Part shown: positions 1-8,149 of the stretch, in pieces | Numbering within the stretch: position 1 is the first letter of the stretch | Layout of the letters: every line of letters begins with the position of its first letter | Source: Roseomonas alba | GTDB lineage: Bacteria; Pseudomonadota; Alphaproteobacteria; Acetobacterales; Acetobacteraceae | NCBI RefSeq assembly: GCF_019430885.1 | Contig: NZ_JAHYBZ010000012.1 | Location: 62,001-126,000 of the forward strand | Direction: 5' to 3' | Length of the DNA: 64,000 nt | Translations under genes and position numbers: made by a program | Notes under the pieces: generated by a model | Databases searched by the model: none | The model's input: the letters and a program-made list of their open reading frames with translations, nothing else | Told to the model about the DNA's origin: nothing

Positions 1-422
1 ACCTGCGCATCTGCGACCAGGGTGCGCGCTTCGGCCTGCCGATCGCGAAGACGCTCGGCAATATTCTCAACATGCACAACTTCGCACGCTTCTATGCGCT
101 GGTCGGTCCGGCGGCGATCGCCGAGATGATCATGACCTCGCGGCTCTTCTCCGCCGCCGAGGCCAAGCATATCGGCCTCGTCTCCGAAGTGCTGGAAAGC
201 CCGGATGCCGTTGCGGCGCGCGCGATGGAGCTGGCGACGACGATGTCGACGCTGGCGCCGCTGACGCTGAAGGCCACGAAGGAAGCGCTGCGCCGCCTGC
301 GCAAGGCGACCAGCGAGGTCGAGGGCGACGATCTGGTGACCATGTGCTTCACCTCGGCCGACTTCCAGGAAGGCGTGGACGCCTTCCTCAACAAGCGCGC
401 GCCGAACTTCCAGGGGAAGTGA
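1..422 (+). CDS. Enoyl-CoA hydratase/isomerase family protein, C-terminal part (gene enters from the left)
   Basis: The open frame runs in from the window edge (first full codon at base 3). It has the crotonase-fold stretch [13 protein letters not shown], which in this family lies around the acyl-CoA pocket and oxyanion hole, followed by the helical C-terminal region that closes the active site. Crotonases hydrate or isomerise 2-enoyl-CoA esters in fatty acid, amino acid or aromatic degradation. The exact substrate cannot be read from this fragment. The nominal ATG at 72 lies inside the conserved domain and is not the start. A GC-rich hairpin follows the stop codon. Family assignment is firm, specificity unknown. 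Confidence 0.85.
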   Translation, partial: LRICDQGARFGLPIAKTLGNILNMHNFARFYALVGPAAIAEMIMTSRLFSAAEAKHIGLVSEVLESPDAVAARAMELATTMSTLAPLTLKATKEALRRLRKATSEVEGDDLVTMCFTSADFQEGVDAFLNKRAPNFQGK

Positions 423-430
423 CCTTGCGT

Positions 431-460
431 TGCGGACGACCCCGTCCGGGGCCGTCCGCA
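431..460. terminator. Hairpin downstream of the enoyl-CoA hydratase gene
   Basis: Two 13-base arms (431-443 and 448-460) pair at 12 of 13 positions around a 4-base loop. There is no T-run after it, so it could act as an RNA 3'-end stabiliser or Rho-assisted stop rather than a classical intrinsic terminator. The rest of 461-669 shows no gene; it would hold the promoter and the untranslated leader of the cold-shock gene. Confidence 0.5.
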
Positions 461-669
461 CGCCCGATGGCGCCGATGGGATTTGCATTCGGGCGTCGGA
501 ACGCCCATATCCCCGTGCGTCACCTCGTCCGGTCCGTTCCGCGGACCTGCTCTCCGTGCCTTCCCTATGGTTGAGCCGCAGCGATGGCTGGCCCGTCGCG
601 CATACAGCGCGCCGGCATAACCGTTGCGCAATCTCGTGCGACGGCAACGCTCAACCCGGAGACTTCGGC

Positions 670-876
670 ATGAGCATCGGTACCGTGAAGTGGTTCAACG
701 CGACCAAGGGCTATGGCTTCATCCAGCCTGAGGACGGCAGCAAGGACGTGTTCGTCCACATCAGCGACGTGCAGCGCTCGGGCCTCAACGGCCTGAACGA
801 AGGCGACAAGGTCGAGTTCGAGCTGCAGCGTGGCCAGCAGGGCAAGATCTCGGCGGGCAACCTCCGCCTCGCCTGA
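670..876 (+). CDS. cspA: Cold-shock domain protein (CspA family)
   Basis: A 68-residue single cold-shock domain, the usual length of the family. It shows the RNP1-type motif KGYGFI (residues 13-18) and RNP2-type DVFVHI (26-31), which bind single-stranded RNA and DNA. Such proteins act as RNA chaperones that melt mRNA structure, often after cold shock or in stationary phase. The ATG at 670 is chosen because the domain begins directly there; a longer upstream frame adds only low-complexity sequence. The roughly 240-bp gap upstream is compatible with the long structured leader typical of csp genes. A strong intrinsic terminator follows, so it is probably monocistronic. Confidence 0.93.
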   Translation: MSIGTVKWFNATKGYGFIQPEDGSKDVFVHISDVQRSGLNGLNEGDKVEFELQRGQQGKISAGNLRLA

Positions 877-883
877 CACGGAC

Positions 884-912
884 AGGGCGGCCCACGGGCC
901 GCCCTTTCTTCT
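884..912 (+). terminator. Intrinsic terminator of the cold-shock gene
   Basis: A perfect 9-bp GC stem (885-893 with 896-904, extended by an A-T pair) is followed directly by a T-rich tail (TTTCTTCTTCTT). This is the clearest Rho-independent terminator in the window. Confidence 0.88.
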
Positions 913-939
913 TCTTCATGACGGATGCGGAGCACGCCC

Positions 940-1122
940 ATGGCGCGGAAGCCGAACTATGGCCAGCAGCGGGCCGATGTGAACCGCTCGAAGCAGGCGA
1001 AGAAGGAAGCGAAGCTGCGCGAACGCGAGGAAGCGGTCGCGAAGCGCAAGGCCGGCGGGCAGGACGCCGAGCCTGAATACGAGCCGGACACGGCCGAGGA
1101 CCAGGAGCCCGCGCGCGACTGA
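940..1122 (+). CDS. Small highly charged conserved protein
   Basis: A 60-residue protein, first half rich in Lys and Arg (a likely helix around residues 14-40), second half acidic (Glu/Asp/Pro). No cysteine, signal peptide or membrane segment is visible. The ATG at 940 follows a CGGAG ribosome-binding-like sequence; an in-frame ATG at 925 is possible but adds only five residues. I recognise the general type (small MARKPNY-type proteins of unknown function in alphaproteobacteria) but no function is known to me. It lies 20 bp ahead of another small conserved gene and may be co-transcribed with it. Confidence 0.7.
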   Translation: MARKPNYGQQRADVNRSKQAKKEAKLREREEAVAKRKAGGQDAEPEYEPDTAEDQEPARD

Positions 1123-1142
1123 GGCGCGGAGGAGAGACAGAG

Positions 1143-1370
1143 ATGGCCAAACCTGCCAGCAAATCGAACTTCGTGCTGTTCGACGTGATCTATGAGGACG
1201 GCAGCCGCCGGTCCAACCGCAAGGTGCCGGCCGAGATCCTCGGTGGGCTCGACGGCGACGAGCCGGCCCGCAAGGTGATCCAGGAACAGGACAACGAGAT
1301 CGCCAAGGCGTCCGGCAAGCCGGCGCTGCCGATCTCCCAGATCCTGCGCGTCGGCGGCAAGAAGCGCTGA
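1143..1370 (+). CDS. Conserved hypothetical protein, 75 aa
   Basis: A small soluble protein containing the stretch NFVLFDVIYEDGSRRSNRKVP, then LGGLDGD and a C-terminal basic tail. Similar short proteins (NFVLF...YEDG...SNRKVP...GGLDGD) occur in Rhizobiales and Rhodospirillales and have no assigned role. It starts 20 bp after the previous small gene with a GGAGAGA sequence at the right distance. No catalytic motif is visible. Confidence 0.75.
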   Translation: MAKPASKSNFVLFDVIYEDGSRRSNRKVPAEILGGLDGDEPARKVIQEQDNEIAKASGKPALPISQILRVGGKKR

Positions 1371-1379
1371 CGCGGGACC

Positions 1380-1404
1380 GGCGCCGCCCCAGCGGGACGG
1401 CGCC
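1380..1404. terminator. Bidirectional hairpin between convergent genes
   Basis: A perfect 7-bp stem (GGCGCCG at 1380-1386, CGGCGCC at 1398-1404) fills the 40-bp gap between the rightward small gene (ends 1370) and the leftward MmgE/PrpD gene (ends 1411). No strong T-run is present on either strand. Confidence 0.5.
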
Positions 1405-1410
1405 CCCCTC

Positions 1411-2781
1411 TCATTCCGCCGCCTGCGCCTGCTTGGCGATGAGCGGCACGATCCCCGGCAGGGCCGACCCTTCCCAGAGCTGCGCGAGCAGTGCCTTGGC
1501 CGGCGCCGATCCCACCGCATCGGCGGTCAGTTCCAGGAACTTGTCCGACAGGTCCTGATCGGATAGCGGCGCATCCGGATCGCCCTTGCGGGTATGCTGG
1601 TGGCGGTTCAGCACGCGGCCATCCTTCAGCGTGATCGTCACCTTGGCCGAACGCTTGGAGGGGAAAGCCGCCGCGCATTCCGGATCGAGCGTCACCGTCA
1701 CCTTCGCCATCAGCGCGCGCGTCGCGGGATCGGCCAGGCGCTCCGGCGTGAAGGCGACCAGGCGCACACCCCCATGACGCAGCATGGTCGCCGCGGTGAA
1801 CTGGGCGGAGAAGCGGCAATCCTGCTCGGTCACGGCGTTAGGGCGGTCGCAGACTTCCTTGGTGGCCTTGTAGCCACCGATCACCACGCTCTCGACATCG
1901 CCGGGCGAGAAGCCATTCTCGAGATGAAGGTCGCGCACCGCATCCAGCGCCGCGAAGATGTGCCCGCAGCAGCCGTGATTCTTGAAGGTCATGTCGGTAA
2001 TGGCAAAGGGCTTGCCGATGCCGGCCAGCGCCATCTCCCACTTGCCGGTGTCCTCGCTGGTCGCCGCCGCGAAGCCCGCCGGGCCGTGCAGCACGTCGAG
2101 TGCCCCGGTCATCCCCTTGGATGCCGCCATGGCGGCGAGCGCGCCGGCCTCGGCGGCATGGCCCGGATGCAGCGGCTTCGACATGCCTTCCCCGCGGAAG
2201 GCCTGCTGCAGGCCGGAGGCCATGGTCGCGGCGGTGGCGATGGCATGCGCCGTGCGCGTCTCGTCGCAATCGAGCAGCACCGCGACCGAGGCCGCGGCGC
2301 CGAAGGTCCCGACCGTGCCGGTGGTGTGCCAGAAATCGTAATGCGAGGGCTGCACCGCGCGGCCGATGCGGCAGGAGACCTCATACCCAGCGGTCATGGC
2401 GCGCAGCAGCCCGTCCATCGTCGCGCCGCGCGACTGCGCGGCGGCCAGCGCCGCCGCGATGGTCGGGCAGCCCGGGTGATAGACCGCGTAGCGGTAGATG
2501 TCGTCGAACTCGACCGTGTGGGACGCCGTGCCGTTCAGCAGCGCCGCATGGCGCAGCGGCACGCGTCGGCCCGAGACGTAGCAGACCGCCCCGCCGCCGC
2601 CCCGCGTCTCATCTTCCAGCGCCGCCGACATCAGCGTCGCCGGCTCCCGCCAGGCGCCGGCCAGCAGGGCGGCGAACCAGTCCACGAGGGCGCGGCGGGC
2701 ATGGTGCGCGACATCCGCCGGCAGGTCGCGCGACCGCCAGGACGCCGCATGCTCGGCGAGGATCGGAAGCGGGTTGGTCAT
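1411..2781 (-). CDS. MmgE/PrpD family protein
   Basis: A 456-residue protein of usual length for the MmgE/PrpD family (2-methylcitrate dehydratase, cis-aconitate decarboxylase and relatives). These act without an iron-sulfur cluster on tricarboxylic or substituted dicarboxylic acids. The N-terminal helical domain shows the family stretch with GTASHTVEFDD (around residue 85) and HPGCPTIAAALAAA, and later HPGHAAEAGALAA. It is the last gene of a five-gene leftward operon with a hydroxyacid dehydrogenase 10 bp upstream, a TctC-type binding protein and a two-subunit thiamine-diphosphate enzyme. The context suggests catabolism of a carboxylic acid taken up from outside. The exact substrate is unknown. 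Confidence 0.88.
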   Translation of the reverse strand: MTNPLPILAEHAASWRSRDLPADVAHHARRALVDWFAALLAGAWREPATLMSAALEDETRGGGGAVCYVSGRRVPLRHAALLNGTASHTVEFDDIYRYAVYHPGCPTIAAALAAAQSRGATMDGLLRAMTAGYEVSCRIGRAVQPSHYDFWHTTGTVGTFGAAASVAVLLDCDETRTAHAIATAATMASGLQQAFRGEGMSKPLHPGHAAEAGALAAMAASKGMTGALDVLHGPAGFAAATSEDTGKWEMALAGIGKPFAITDMTFKNHGCCGHIFAALDAVRDLHLENGFSPGDVESVVIGGYKATKEVCDRPNAVTEQDCRFSAQFTAATMLRHGGVRLVAFTPERLADPATRALMAKVTVTLDPECAAAFPSKRSAKVTITLKDGRVLNRHQHTRKGDPDAPLSDQDLSDKFLELTADAVGSAPAKALLAQLWEGSALPGIVPLIAKQAQAAE

Positions 2782-2791
2782 GGCGCGCTGC

Positions 2792-3766
2792 TCACGCGTT
2801 GCCGCGGAGCACCTCCTTATTGATCACGACATCGGGGTCGAGCTGGCCCTTGAACAGGCTGATGATACTCTCGGCGCAGGACAATCCCATACGCCGCGTG
2901 GACTGTTCCGTCGCCGCCGCCGAATGCGGCGTGACCACGACATTCGGGAAGTCGAGGAAGGGCAGCTTCGTCGTCACCGGTTCCTCCCAGAACACATCGA
3001 GGCCCACCGCGCCGAGATGGCCCGATTTCAGCGCATTGGTCAGCGCCGCCTCATCCACCAGCGTGCCTCGCGCCGTGTTGATATAGGCGGCGCCCGGCTT
3101 CATGGCCGCGAAGAAGGCGGCGTTCACCATGGCGCGCGTCTCGGTGTTGGACGGGCAGTGGGTGGTCACGATGTCGGCGGCGGCCAGGCCTTCCTGGAGC
3201 ACCTTCACCGGCTTGAACCCTGCGCCCTTGATGGTGTTCTGCGGGATGTAGGGGTCGTGGACCAGCACATCCATGCCGAAGGCCGCACACAGCCGCGCGA
3301 CGCGTCCGCCGATTCGGCCGAAGCCCACCACCAGCACGGTCAGTCCCGCGAGGTCCAGCGTCCGCAGCGACGCCTTCGCGCCCCAATCAAGGGCCTTGGT
3401 GTTGCGGTCGTAGTCCAGCGTCCGTCGCGCCGTGGTCAGCATCAGCATCAGCGCATGCTCGGCGACCGAGACGGCATTCGCGTCCGGCGTCACGGTCAGC
3501 GGAATGCCGCGCTCGGTCAGCGCCCCGACATCCACCGCGTCGTAGCCGACGCCGTGCCGGGCGCAGATGCGCAGCATCGGCGCGTTGTCGAGGAATGCGC
3601 GGTCGATCTTCGTCGCGCGGACGATGATCGCCTCGGCGGTCTTCATCGGCTCGGCCAGCGTCTCCGGCGTCACCGGGTCGAGCATGGTCACGGTGACGCC
3701 CGGTTCGGCGCGCAGCCGTTCCATGGCATCCGGATGCAGGGGGCGCAGGCAGACGACGTGCGGCAT
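2792..3766 (-). CDS. D-isomer-specific 2-hydroxyacid dehydrogenase (SerA/GyaR-like)
   Basis: A 324-residue NAD-dependent dehydrogenase interconverting a 2-hydroxyacid and a 2-oxoacid. The nucleotide-binding loop GFGRIG is at residues 148-153. The catalytic triad is visible as Arg233 (TARG), Glu262 (FWEEP) and His281 (TPHSA). The ATG at 3766 is chosen because the protein aligns with the family from its first residues; the longer frame runs back through the upstream gene. It lies 8 bp after the TctC-type gene and 10 bp before mmgE/prpD. In this setting it may produce or consume the 2-oxoacid handled by the thiamine-diphosphate decarboxylase; that link is inference. Confidence 0.9.
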   Translation of the reverse strand: MPHVVCLRPLHPDAMERLRAEPGVTVTMLDPVTPETLAEPMKTAEAIIVRATKIDRAFLDNAPMLRICARHGVGYDAVDVGALTERGIPLTVTPDANAVSVAEHALMLMLTTARRTLDYDRNTKALDWGAKASLRTLDLAGLTVLVVGFGRIGGRVARLCAAFGMDVLVHDPYIPQNTIKGAGFKPVKVLQEGLAAADIVTTHCPSNTETRAMVNAAFFAAMKPGAAYINTARGTLVDEAALTNALKSGHLGAVGLDVFWEEPVTTKLPFLDFPNVVVTPHSAAATEQSTRRMGLSCAESIISLFKGQLDPDVVINKEVLRGNA

Positions 3767-3774
3767 GGAGCGTC

Positions 3775-4737
3775 CTATTCGACCGTAGCGCCGGAGATGC
3801 GGACCAATTCCGCCCATTTCGGGATCTCGGCGGCGATGAAGGTGGCGAAGGCTTCGGGGTTCGACCCGACCGGCTCGCTGCCCTGCTGGGCCAGCTTGGC
3901 GCGCAGTTCCTCGGTGCGCAGCACGGTCGCGATCTCGTTCGACAGGCGGAGCACCGCGGGGGGCGGTGTGCCGGCGGGGGCGAAGATGCCGTTCCACAGG
4001 GCGACCTCGAAGCCGGGGATGGTCTCGGCGACGGTCGGCACCTCGGGCAGCAAGGCGGAACGCCGGGCGGTGGTGATGGCCAGCGCCCGCAGCCGCCCCG
4101 CCTGGACATGGGCGATGACCTCGACCAGCGGCGAGGCCATGGCCTGGATCTTCCCGCCGATCAGGTCGGTGACCGCCGGGGCGCCGCCGCGATAGGCGAC
4201 ATGGGTCACCTCGATCCCCGCCTGGGCGGCGATCATCGCGGCCGAGAGGTGCTGGGAGGTGCCCGACCCGGCATTGCCGAAATTCAGGCTGCCCGGTTGC
4301 GCCTTGCCCAGCGCGATCAGCCCGGCGAGGTCCCGTGCCGGCACCTCCGGATTCACCACCAGCAGGTTGGGGATGAAGGCGATCTGGCCGACGGGGGCGA
4401 AATCGCGCTGCGGGTTGAACGGCAGGTTGCGATAGAGCGCGGCGTTGGTCGCGTGGGTCGAACTCGTCCCCATCAGAAGCGTGTAGCCATCGGGCGCGGC
4501 GCGGGCGACGGCCTCGGAGCCGATATTGCCGCCCGCGCCGGGCCGGTTCTCGACCACCACGGGCTGGCCGAGGCGGGCGGCGATCGCCTCGGCGACGAGC
4601 CGCGCCGTGACGTCGGTGCTGCCGCCCGGGGCGAAGGGAACCACCAGGCGGATCGGGCGGTCGGGTGTCCAGGTGCCTTGCGCCCGCGCCAGGGCGGGCG
4701 TGGCCAGCAGGGCGGCGATGAGGCTGCGGCGATGCAT
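3775..4737 (-). CDS. Tripartite tricarboxylate transporter (Bug/TctC) family binding protein
   Basis: A 320-residue exported binding protein. A signal peptide of about 20 residues (MHRRSLIAALLATPALARA) precedes the family signatures RPIRLVVPFAPGGSTD and VVVENRPGAGGNIG, and VAYRGGAPAVTDLIGG further on. Bug proteins bind carboxylates and related small molecules in the periplasm. The ATG at 4737 has GAGGAGG just upstream. No TctA/TctB membrane genes are present in the window, so the partner transporter is elsewhere or the protein has another role, as is common for this expanded family. It sits in the middle of a catabolic operon, so its ligand is probably the operon's substrate. Confidence 0.92.
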   Translation of the reverse strand: MHRRSLIAALLATPALARAQGTWTPDRPIRLVVPFAPGGSTDVTARLVAEAIAARLGQPVVVENRPGAGGNIGSEAVARAAPDGYTLLMGTSSTHATNAALYRNLPFNPQRDFAPVGQIAFIPNLLVVNPEVPARDLAGLIALGKAQPGSLNFGNAGSGTSQHLSAAMIAAQAGIEVTHVAYRGGAPAVTDLIGGKIQAMASPLVEVIAHVQAGRLRALAITTARRSALLPEVPTVAETIPGFEVALWNGIFAPAGTPPPAVLRLSNEIATVLRTEELRAKLAQQGSEPVGSNPEAFATFIAAEIPKWAELVRISGATVE

Positions 4738-4813
4738 GGGTTTCCTCCTCACGCCGGTCTTTGCCGGCTTGGTTGGGGCGATGGTCGCGATGTCCGCGAC
4801 CATCGCTTAAGCA

Positions 4814-5416
4814 TCAGAGCTGGTGGAAGGCGGCCTCCCCCAGGATCGCCTCGCGCATCCGGTTCTGGATGATCGACCCGTCGCGCGGCGGCAGGACCAG
4901 CTTCTTGCTGGAGGCATCGATCTTCGCCACGGCGAAGAAAGGCCCGTCCCCGGCATGGATGGCCGCGCGCAGGGCGGGCACTTCCTCGGGCTTGGTGACG
5001 AACATCGTGTGCTTGAAGCCCGCGCCCTTTGCCATGGCGACCAGGTCGACGCCGTATTTGGTCGCCGTCTCCTGCATGCCGGTCTCGCCGTAATGCTCGT
5101 TGTCCTGCACGACGATCGAGAGGTTCTTCGGCTTCTTCACCGCGATGGTGGCGAGCGAGCCGATGCCCATCAGCATCTCCCCATCGCCGGTCAGAACCAG
5201 CACGGGGCGGTTCGGCTGCGCCTGGGCAAGACCCAGGCCGATCATCGCCGCCGCCCCCATGCCGCCCCACAGCGGCAGGTTCAGCTTGTGGTCGCCCACG
5301 GCCGTGATGTCCCAGCAGGGCGCGCCGAGGCCGGCGATGACCGCCAGTTCCCCGCGGTCGGCCAGCAGGGCGCGCGTCAATTCGCGCCGGTCGAGCTTTC
5401 CGGATTCCGCCAGCAT
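4814..5416 (-). CDS. Thiamine-diphosphate decarboxylase, beta subunit (ComE/sulfopyruvate or phosphonopyruvate decarboxylase-like)
   Basis: A 200-residue protein equal to the C-terminal, cofactor-binding domain of thiamine-diphosphate enzymes. The GDG (residues 77-79) ... N106 motif that binds the diphosphate and Mg2+ is present. It sits 4 bp behind the gene for the matching pyrimidine-binding subunit. Split enzymes of this size include sulfopyruvate decarboxylase (ComDE) and relatives of phosphonopyruvate decarboxylase, which remove CO2 from a 3-substituted pyruvate to give an aldehyde. Which 2-oxoacid is used cannot be read from sequence alone. The next gene downstream encodes a TctC-type binding protein. 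Confidence 0.85.
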   Translation of the reverse strand: MLAESGKLDRRELTRALLADRGELAVIAGLGAPCWDITAVGDHKLNLPLWGGMGAAAMIGLGLAQAQPNRPVLVLTGDGEMLMGIGSLATIAVKKPKNLSIVVQDNEHYGETGMQETATKYGVDLVAMAKGAGFKHTMFVTKPEEVPALRAAIHAGDGPFFAVAKIDASSKKLVLPPRDGSIIQNRMREAILGEAAFHQL

Positions 5417-5420
5417 CGTC

Positions 5421-5972
5421 TCAGTCCTTGCCGAAGGTCTTGGCGCCGATGACGCGCTGCCCGATCAGGGTCGCGGTCGGGCGGAATGTGTTGAAGGCCA
5501 TGCGGATGGTGGCATCCACGGTGGGTGCGATGTCCTCCGGTGTGTCGGCGCGCTTCACCAGCGTGCCCATGGCTTCCAGCACCGCCTGGGTGGCGTTGCC
5601 CATCGGAATCTGGGCCGGGTTGAACTCGCCGAAATCGCCCCGCATCGTCACCAGCATCGGCATCGGGCAGCGATGGATGTGGGACAGCGACAGCATGTTG
5701 ATGCAGTTGCCCACGCCCGAGGACTGCATCAGCAGCACCGCCTTGTGCCCGCCCAACCAGGCGCCCTGCATCAGGGCGATGCCCTCTTCCTCGGTGGTCA
5801 GGGTGGTGACGATGATCTCGTTGTCGGCCAGGCAGCGCTTGATCAGGCGGGAATGCCCAGCATCGGGGACCAGGCAGACCTGGCGGATCTCATGCTTCTT
5901 CAGCAGGTCATAGATCTGGTCAGGCCAGATCGAGGCCACATCAGGGGCCTTGTCGATGGCGTCGTCGTCCAT
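5421..5972 (-). CDS. Thiamine-diphosphate decarboxylase, alpha subunit (ComD-like)
   Basis: A 183-residue pyrimidine-binding domain. It carries the glutamate region TTEEEGIALM (residues 59-68) that activates the thiamine ring, and the MQSSGVGN stretch (82-89), which matches the MQ-SG-GN motif of ComD and phosphonopyruvate decarboxylase subunits. The ATG at 5972 has GAGGAAG upstream and is the first gene of the leftward operon. The much longer frame through it overlaps eutB on the other strand and is not real. Together with the next gene it should form a heteromeric 2-oxoacid decarboxylase. Confidence 0.86.
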   Translation of the reverse strand: MDDDAIDKAPDVASIWPDQIYDLLKKHEIRQVCLVPDAGHSRLIKRCLADNEIIVTTLTTEEEGIALMQGAWLGGHKAVLLMQSSGVGNCINMLSLSHIHRCPMPMLVTMRGDFGEFNPAQIPMGNATQAVLEAMGTLVKRADTPEDIAPTVDATIRMAFNTFRPTATLIGQRVIGAKTFGKD

Positions 5973-6050
5973 AGTCTTCCTCGGCAGTTTCCTGCGGGGC
6001 ATCCTAGGGCGAGGCGAGAGGCTGGCAAGACGGCCCCGGGACGCGGCATC

Positions 6051-7424
6051 ATGGCCGCCATGCCCTTCGCGCAGACCATCGGTGGCACGCGCTACCGCTT
6101 CGACGACCTGAAGACCCTGCTGGCGCGCGCTACGCCGCTGCGGTCCGGCGACGCGCTGGCCGGTGTGGCGGCGGAGAGTGCGGCCGAACGCATCGCTGCG
6201 CAGCGGGCGCTCGCCGACCTGCCGCTGGCGCATTTCCTGAACGAGGTCGTGATCCCCTATGAGGCCGATGAGGTGACGCGGCTGATCGTGGATCGCCACG
6301 ATCCGGTGGCCTTCGCGCCGGTCCGCCACCTGACGGTGGGCGGGTTCCGCGACTGGCTTCTGGCGGCGGAAGCCGCGGCGGTCACGGCGCTCGCGCCCGG
6401 CCTGACGCCCGAGATGGTCGCCGCCGTGTCCAAGATCATGCGCATCGCGGACCTGATCCAGGTCGCGGCGAAATGCCGCGTCGTCACGCGCTTCCGCAAC
6501 ACCATCGGCCTGCCGGGGACGCTGTCCATCCGATTGCAGCCGAACCACCCGACCGATGATCCGCGCGGCATCGCGGCGTCCGTGCTGGATGGGCTGCTGC
6601 TGGGCGCGGGCGATGCGGTGATCGGGGTCAACCCGGCGACCGATAATGTCGAGGCGGTGATGCGCGTGCTCGACATGCTCGACACGGTGCGGGACCGCTT
6701 CGACATCCCGACGCAATCCTGCGTTCTGTCGCATGTCACGACGACGATGCTGGCGATGGAACGCGGCGCGCCGGTCGATCTGGTGTTCCAATCCATCGGC
6801 GGGACAGAGGGCGTGAACACCTCCTTCGGCGTGTCGCTGTCCGTGCTGCGCGAGGCGCGGGAGCAGGCGCTGACGCTGGGCCGCGGCACGCTCGGCGACA
6901 ACGTGATGTATTTCGAGACCGGGCAGGGCAGCGCGCTGTCCGCCGATGCGCATCACGGCGTGGACCAGCAGACCATCGAGGCGCGGGCCTATGCCGTGGC
7001 GCGGGAGTTCTCGCCCCTGCTGGTGAACACCGTCGTCGGCTTCATCGGCCCGGAATACCTGTTCGACGGCAAGCAGATCCTGCGTGCGGGGCTGGAGGAC
7101 CATTTCTGCGGCAAGCTGCTCGGCCTGCCGATGGGCGTCGACGTCTGCTACACCAACCACGCCGAGGCCGATCAGGACGACATGGACACGCTGCTCACCT
7201 GCCTCGGGGTCGCGGGCGTGACCTATGTGATGGGCGTGCCCGGCGCGGATGACGTGATGCTCGCCTATCAATCGACCTCCTTCCATGACGGGCTTTCCGC
7301 GCGGGCGATGCTGGGCAAGCGCGCCGCGCCGGAATTCGAGGCGTGGCTCGCCCGCATGGGCATCGGCGCGGATGCGGAGCGCATCCCGGCGCGGCTGTCC
7401 CCGGCGCTGATCGGGCTGGCATGA
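6051..7424 (+). CDS. eutB: Ethanolamine ammonia-lyase, large subunit
   Basis: A 457-residue protein matching EutB in full. Conserved stretches include IRLQPNHPTDDPRG, AVIGVNPATDNVE, ETGQGSALSADAHHGVDQQ, FIGPEYLFDGKQI and GVDVCYTNHAEADQDDMD. EutB and EutC form the adenosylcobalamin-dependent enzyme that converts ethanolamine to acetaldehyde and ammonia. ATGs at 6051 and 6060 are both possible starts; neither has a strong ribosome-binding site. It is divergent from the thiamine-diphosphate operon and overlaps eutC by ATGA. No microcompartment shell, EutA reactivase, aldehyde dehydrogenase or cobalamin riboswitch is visible nearby. Confidence 0.96.
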   Translation: MAAMPFAQTIGGTRYRFDDLKTLLARATPLRSGDALAGVAAESAAERIAAQRALADLPLAHFLNEVVIPYEADEVTRLIVDRHDPVAFAPVRHLTVGGFRDWLLAAEAAAVTALAPGLTPEMVAAVSKIMRIADLIQVAAKCRVVTRFRNTIGLPGTLSIRLQPNHPTDDPRGIAASVLDGLLLGAGDAVIGVNPATDNVEAVMRVLDMLDTVRDRFDIPTQSCVLSHVTTTMLAMERGAPVDLVFQSIGGTEGVNTSFGVSLSVLREAREQALTLGRGTLGDNVMYFETGQGSALSADAHHGVDQQTIEARAYAVAREFSPLLVNTVVGFIGPEYLFDGKQILRAGLEDHFCGKLLGLPMGVDVCYTNHAEADQDDMDTLLTCLGVAGVTYVMGVPGADDVMLAYQSTSFHDGLSARAMLGKRAAPEFEAWLARMGIGADAERIPARLSPALIGLA

Positions 7425-8149
7425 CGGCGCCCTCCCTCTGGCGCGACCTGCGGCGCTTCACCGGGGCGCGCGTCGGGCTGGGCCGCGCCGGCACGGCGCA
7501 GCCGACGGCGGCGCATCTCGACTTCCAGGAATCCCATGCGCGGGCGCGGGATGCGGTGTGGTCGGCGCTCGACGTGCCGGCGATGGAAGCCGCGCTCGCG
7601 CCGCTCGGCCTGCCGGTGCTGCGCGTGGCGAGCGCGGTGGCGGACCGGCGCGCCTATCTGCTGCGGCCCGATCTCGGCCGGCGCCTGGCCGAGGGCACGG
7701 ACCTGCCCCGCGATCCCGGCAGCGTCGCCTTCGTCGTGGCGGATGGCCTCTGCGCGACCGGCGTGCAGCGCCACGCGCCCGGCGTGCTGGAGCGGCTGAT
7801 CCCGGCGCTGAGCCTGCCCCCTGGCCCCATCGTCATCGCCGAGCAGGCGCGCGTCGCGCTGGGTGACGCCATCGGCGAGGCGATCGGCGCCGCCGCCGTG
7901 GTCGTGCTGATCGGCGAGCGCCCGGGTCTGTCAGCGACGGACAGCCTCGGCCTCTACATCACCTGGGCGCCGCGCCGTGGCCGCACCGACGCCGATCGCA
8001 ACTGCATCAGCAATGTCCGCCCCGGCGGCCTGACCTATGATGAGGCCGCCGCCAAGGCCGCCTGGCTGCTGCGCGCCGCCCAGGGCCTGGGCGCGACCGG
8101 CGTCGCCCTGAAGGACGAGATGCCGGCCGGCGCTCTGCCCGCCCCATGA
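7421..8149 (+). CDS. eutC: Ethanolamine ammonia-lyase, small subunit
   Basis: A 242-residue EutC. Family features include the LDFQ-SHARARDAVW region, YLLRPDLGRRL, VADGLCATGVQRHA and the C-terminal RNCISNVRPGGL-Y stretch. EutC helps bind adenosylcobalamin on the EutB core. It is shorter at the N terminus than the enterobacterial protein, a common form in proteobacteria that lack the microcompartment targeting extension. Its ATG overlaps the eutB stop (ATGA) and its own stop overlaps the next start in the same way, so translation of the three genes is probably coupled. Confidence 0.95.
   Translation: MTAPSLWRDLRRFTGARVGLGRAGTAQPTAAHLDFQESHARARDAVWSALDVPAMEAALAPLGLPVLRVASAVADRRAYLLRPDLGRRLAEGTDLPRDPGSVAFVVADGLCATGVQRHAPGVLERLIPALSLPPGPIVIAEQARVALGDAIGEAIGAAAVVVLIGERPGLSATDSLGLYITWAPRRGRTDADRNCISNVRPGGLTYDEAAAKAAWLLRAAQGLGATGVALKDEMPAGALPAP

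Noticed and set aside
5973-6050. Cobalamin riboswitch upstream of eutB
   Set aside because: The gap is only 78 bp and contains no B12-box-like sequence.
5973-7286. Extension of the alpha-subunit frame to a 621-residue protein
   Set aside because: The extra part is antisense to eutB and unlike any protein; the ATG at 5972 has a good ribosome-binding site.
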